From CAYLXN01 sp964586855 (GTDB lineage: Bacteria > Patescibacteriota > Saccharimonadia > Saccharimonadales > Saccharimonadaceae), in contig CAZPHO010000013.1 in the NCBI GenBank assembly GCA_964586855.1, positions 1 through 23,208 on the forward strand: a stretch of DNA of 23,208 nt, in the 5' to 3' direction. Below the pieces are notes generated by a model that searched no databases, was not told where the DNA came from, and saw nothing but the letters and a program-made list of their open reading frames with translations. Both the position numbers and the translations under genes were made by a program. Positions 22,492 through 23,208 of the stretch are shown here, one piece after another; position 1 is the first letter of the stretch, and each line of letters begins with the position of its first letter.

Positions 22492-23208
22492 ATGTTTATG
22501 TCAAAACCAACCAAACTCAAACCAAAAAAGTTAAAATCAAAGCTAATTTTGAGCCTGTTGTCGCTAGGTCTAATACTATCAGCCACTGGCTGGGGAGTAT
22601 ATAGCTATTATCAAAACCAACAAGCCAAAGCCGCAACACTGACCGCAACTAGCATTTCACCCAATCAAGGCTACGCCACTGGTGGACAAACTGTAGTCAT
22701 TGATGGTGATGGGTTTATGAAGGAAGTTGCTTTTACTCAGATAAGTGCTGGCTTTGGTTACGCCTGTGCCATCGCTTCCGACGATAAGACCTACTGTTGG
22801 GGCCCTAATTATTCTGGGCAGCTGGGTGATGGCGGCACCAACATCAGGCAGGATACTCCTGTAGCCGTTAGTCTGCCAACTGACGTGACCTTCAGTTGCA
22901 TTGCCGCCGGAACCTCTCACACCTGCGCTTTAGGCTCCGACTCTCGAGCATACTGCTGGGGCGACAATTATAAAGGTCAGCTAGGCAGCGGTTTAGACGG
23001 AGGAAATGAGATCTTGTTTGACGCAGGGATTGATTCTAAAATTCCTGCTGCAGTTCAGATGCCAGTCGGAGTAGTATTTAGTCAAATCGTAGCAGGCGGG
23101 GACTTTACTTGTGCTCTAGACTCTGACAATCGAGCACACTGCTGGGGTTCGGATAGCCCGGACAGCTAGGTGATGACGTTGCTAACGCCAACCAGCCAAC
23201 TCCAGTAA
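22492..23208 (+). CDS. Secreted IPT/TIG and RCC1-repeat surface protein, 5' part, frameshifted near the window end
   Basis: The product starts with a very basic N-terminus (KPTKLKPKKLKSK) and a hydrophobic helix (LILSLLSLGLILSATGWGVYSYY) serving as signal or anchor. A short IPT/TIG-like stretch (ISPNQGYATGGQTVVIDGDGF) leads into RCC1-type beta-propeller blades. Each blade has the pattern FxxIxAG...CAL-SD---YCWG-N--GQLG, seen at about residues 80-115, 133-166 and 202-225, with paired Cys in each. The frame hits TAG at 23167, but the expected blade continuation GQLGDDVANANQPTPV is encoded one frame over from 23160. A base is therefore missing in the CCCGG stretch (23157-23161), and the real gene continues past the window. 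ATG 22498 is an alternative start; neither has a good ribosome-binding site. It is probably a large cell-surface protein. Confidence 0.75.

Overview
The window looks like a chromosomal segment of a Candidate Phyla Radiation (Patescibacteria) bacterium, most likely Saccharibacteria-like. This is inferred from gene content and sequence style. Small multi-pass membrane proteins of unknown function are common. The seryl-tRNA synthetase has the divergent motifs I associate with CPR genomes. A DUF2207 protein ends in a poly-glycine tail, an IPT/TIG-RCC1 surface protein is present, and FtsE-FtsX is followed directly by a secreted CHAP-domain hydrolase. Stop codons include TAA, TAG and TGA (TGA ends the M16 peptidase and murD genes), so this is the standard bacterial code and not the UGA-glycine code of Gracilibacteria/Absconditabacteria. 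No rRNA, tRNA, CRISPR array, transposase or phage gene was seen.

Layout. 1-525: 3' end of a D-lactate dehydrogenase-type D-2-hydroxyacid dehydrogenase. 603-6091: a block of envelope genes: a leucine-rich-repeat/MucBP-like surface protein with a sortase-like APNTG tail, a DUF2207 membrane protein in two frames, a bactofilin-like exported protein with C-terminal membrane helices, and a broken multi-pass membrane protein gene. 6130-8204: a MacB/LolCDE-type ABC ATPase and permease. 8275-9409 (minus): a frameshifted membrane protein. 9576-11986: a DUF5671-like membrane protein and serS. 12041-12415: a ribosome hibernation factor. 12486-12893 (minus): an orphan small gene bracketed by a perfect 14-bp direct repeat. 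13092-19461: tightly packed secA, M16 peptidase, murD and prfB. 19518-22389: ftsE, ftsX and a PcsB-like CHAP hydrolase, a coherent septal peptidoglycan-cleavage module. 22492-end: start of a secreted RCC1-repeat protein.

The most striking pattern is that every surface/envelope protein gene but two complete ones carries a reading-frame lesion. There are five single-base-type frameshifts (four look like one extra base, most clearly in G7, T5 and T8 runs; one looks like a missing base) and one in-frame TAG. The housekeeping, division and ABC-transporter genes, which make up the larger part of the window, are all intact. This could be contingency/phase-variation behaviour, decay, or consensus error, and the alternatives are testable. 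A second pattern is promoter architecture: several promoters have extended -10 elements (TGn before the hexamer), and two of them (ftsE and the CHAP hydrolase) lie so close to the start codon that the mRNAs should be leaderless. Intergenic gaps are all below 300 bases and hold promoters and three clear intrinsic terminators.
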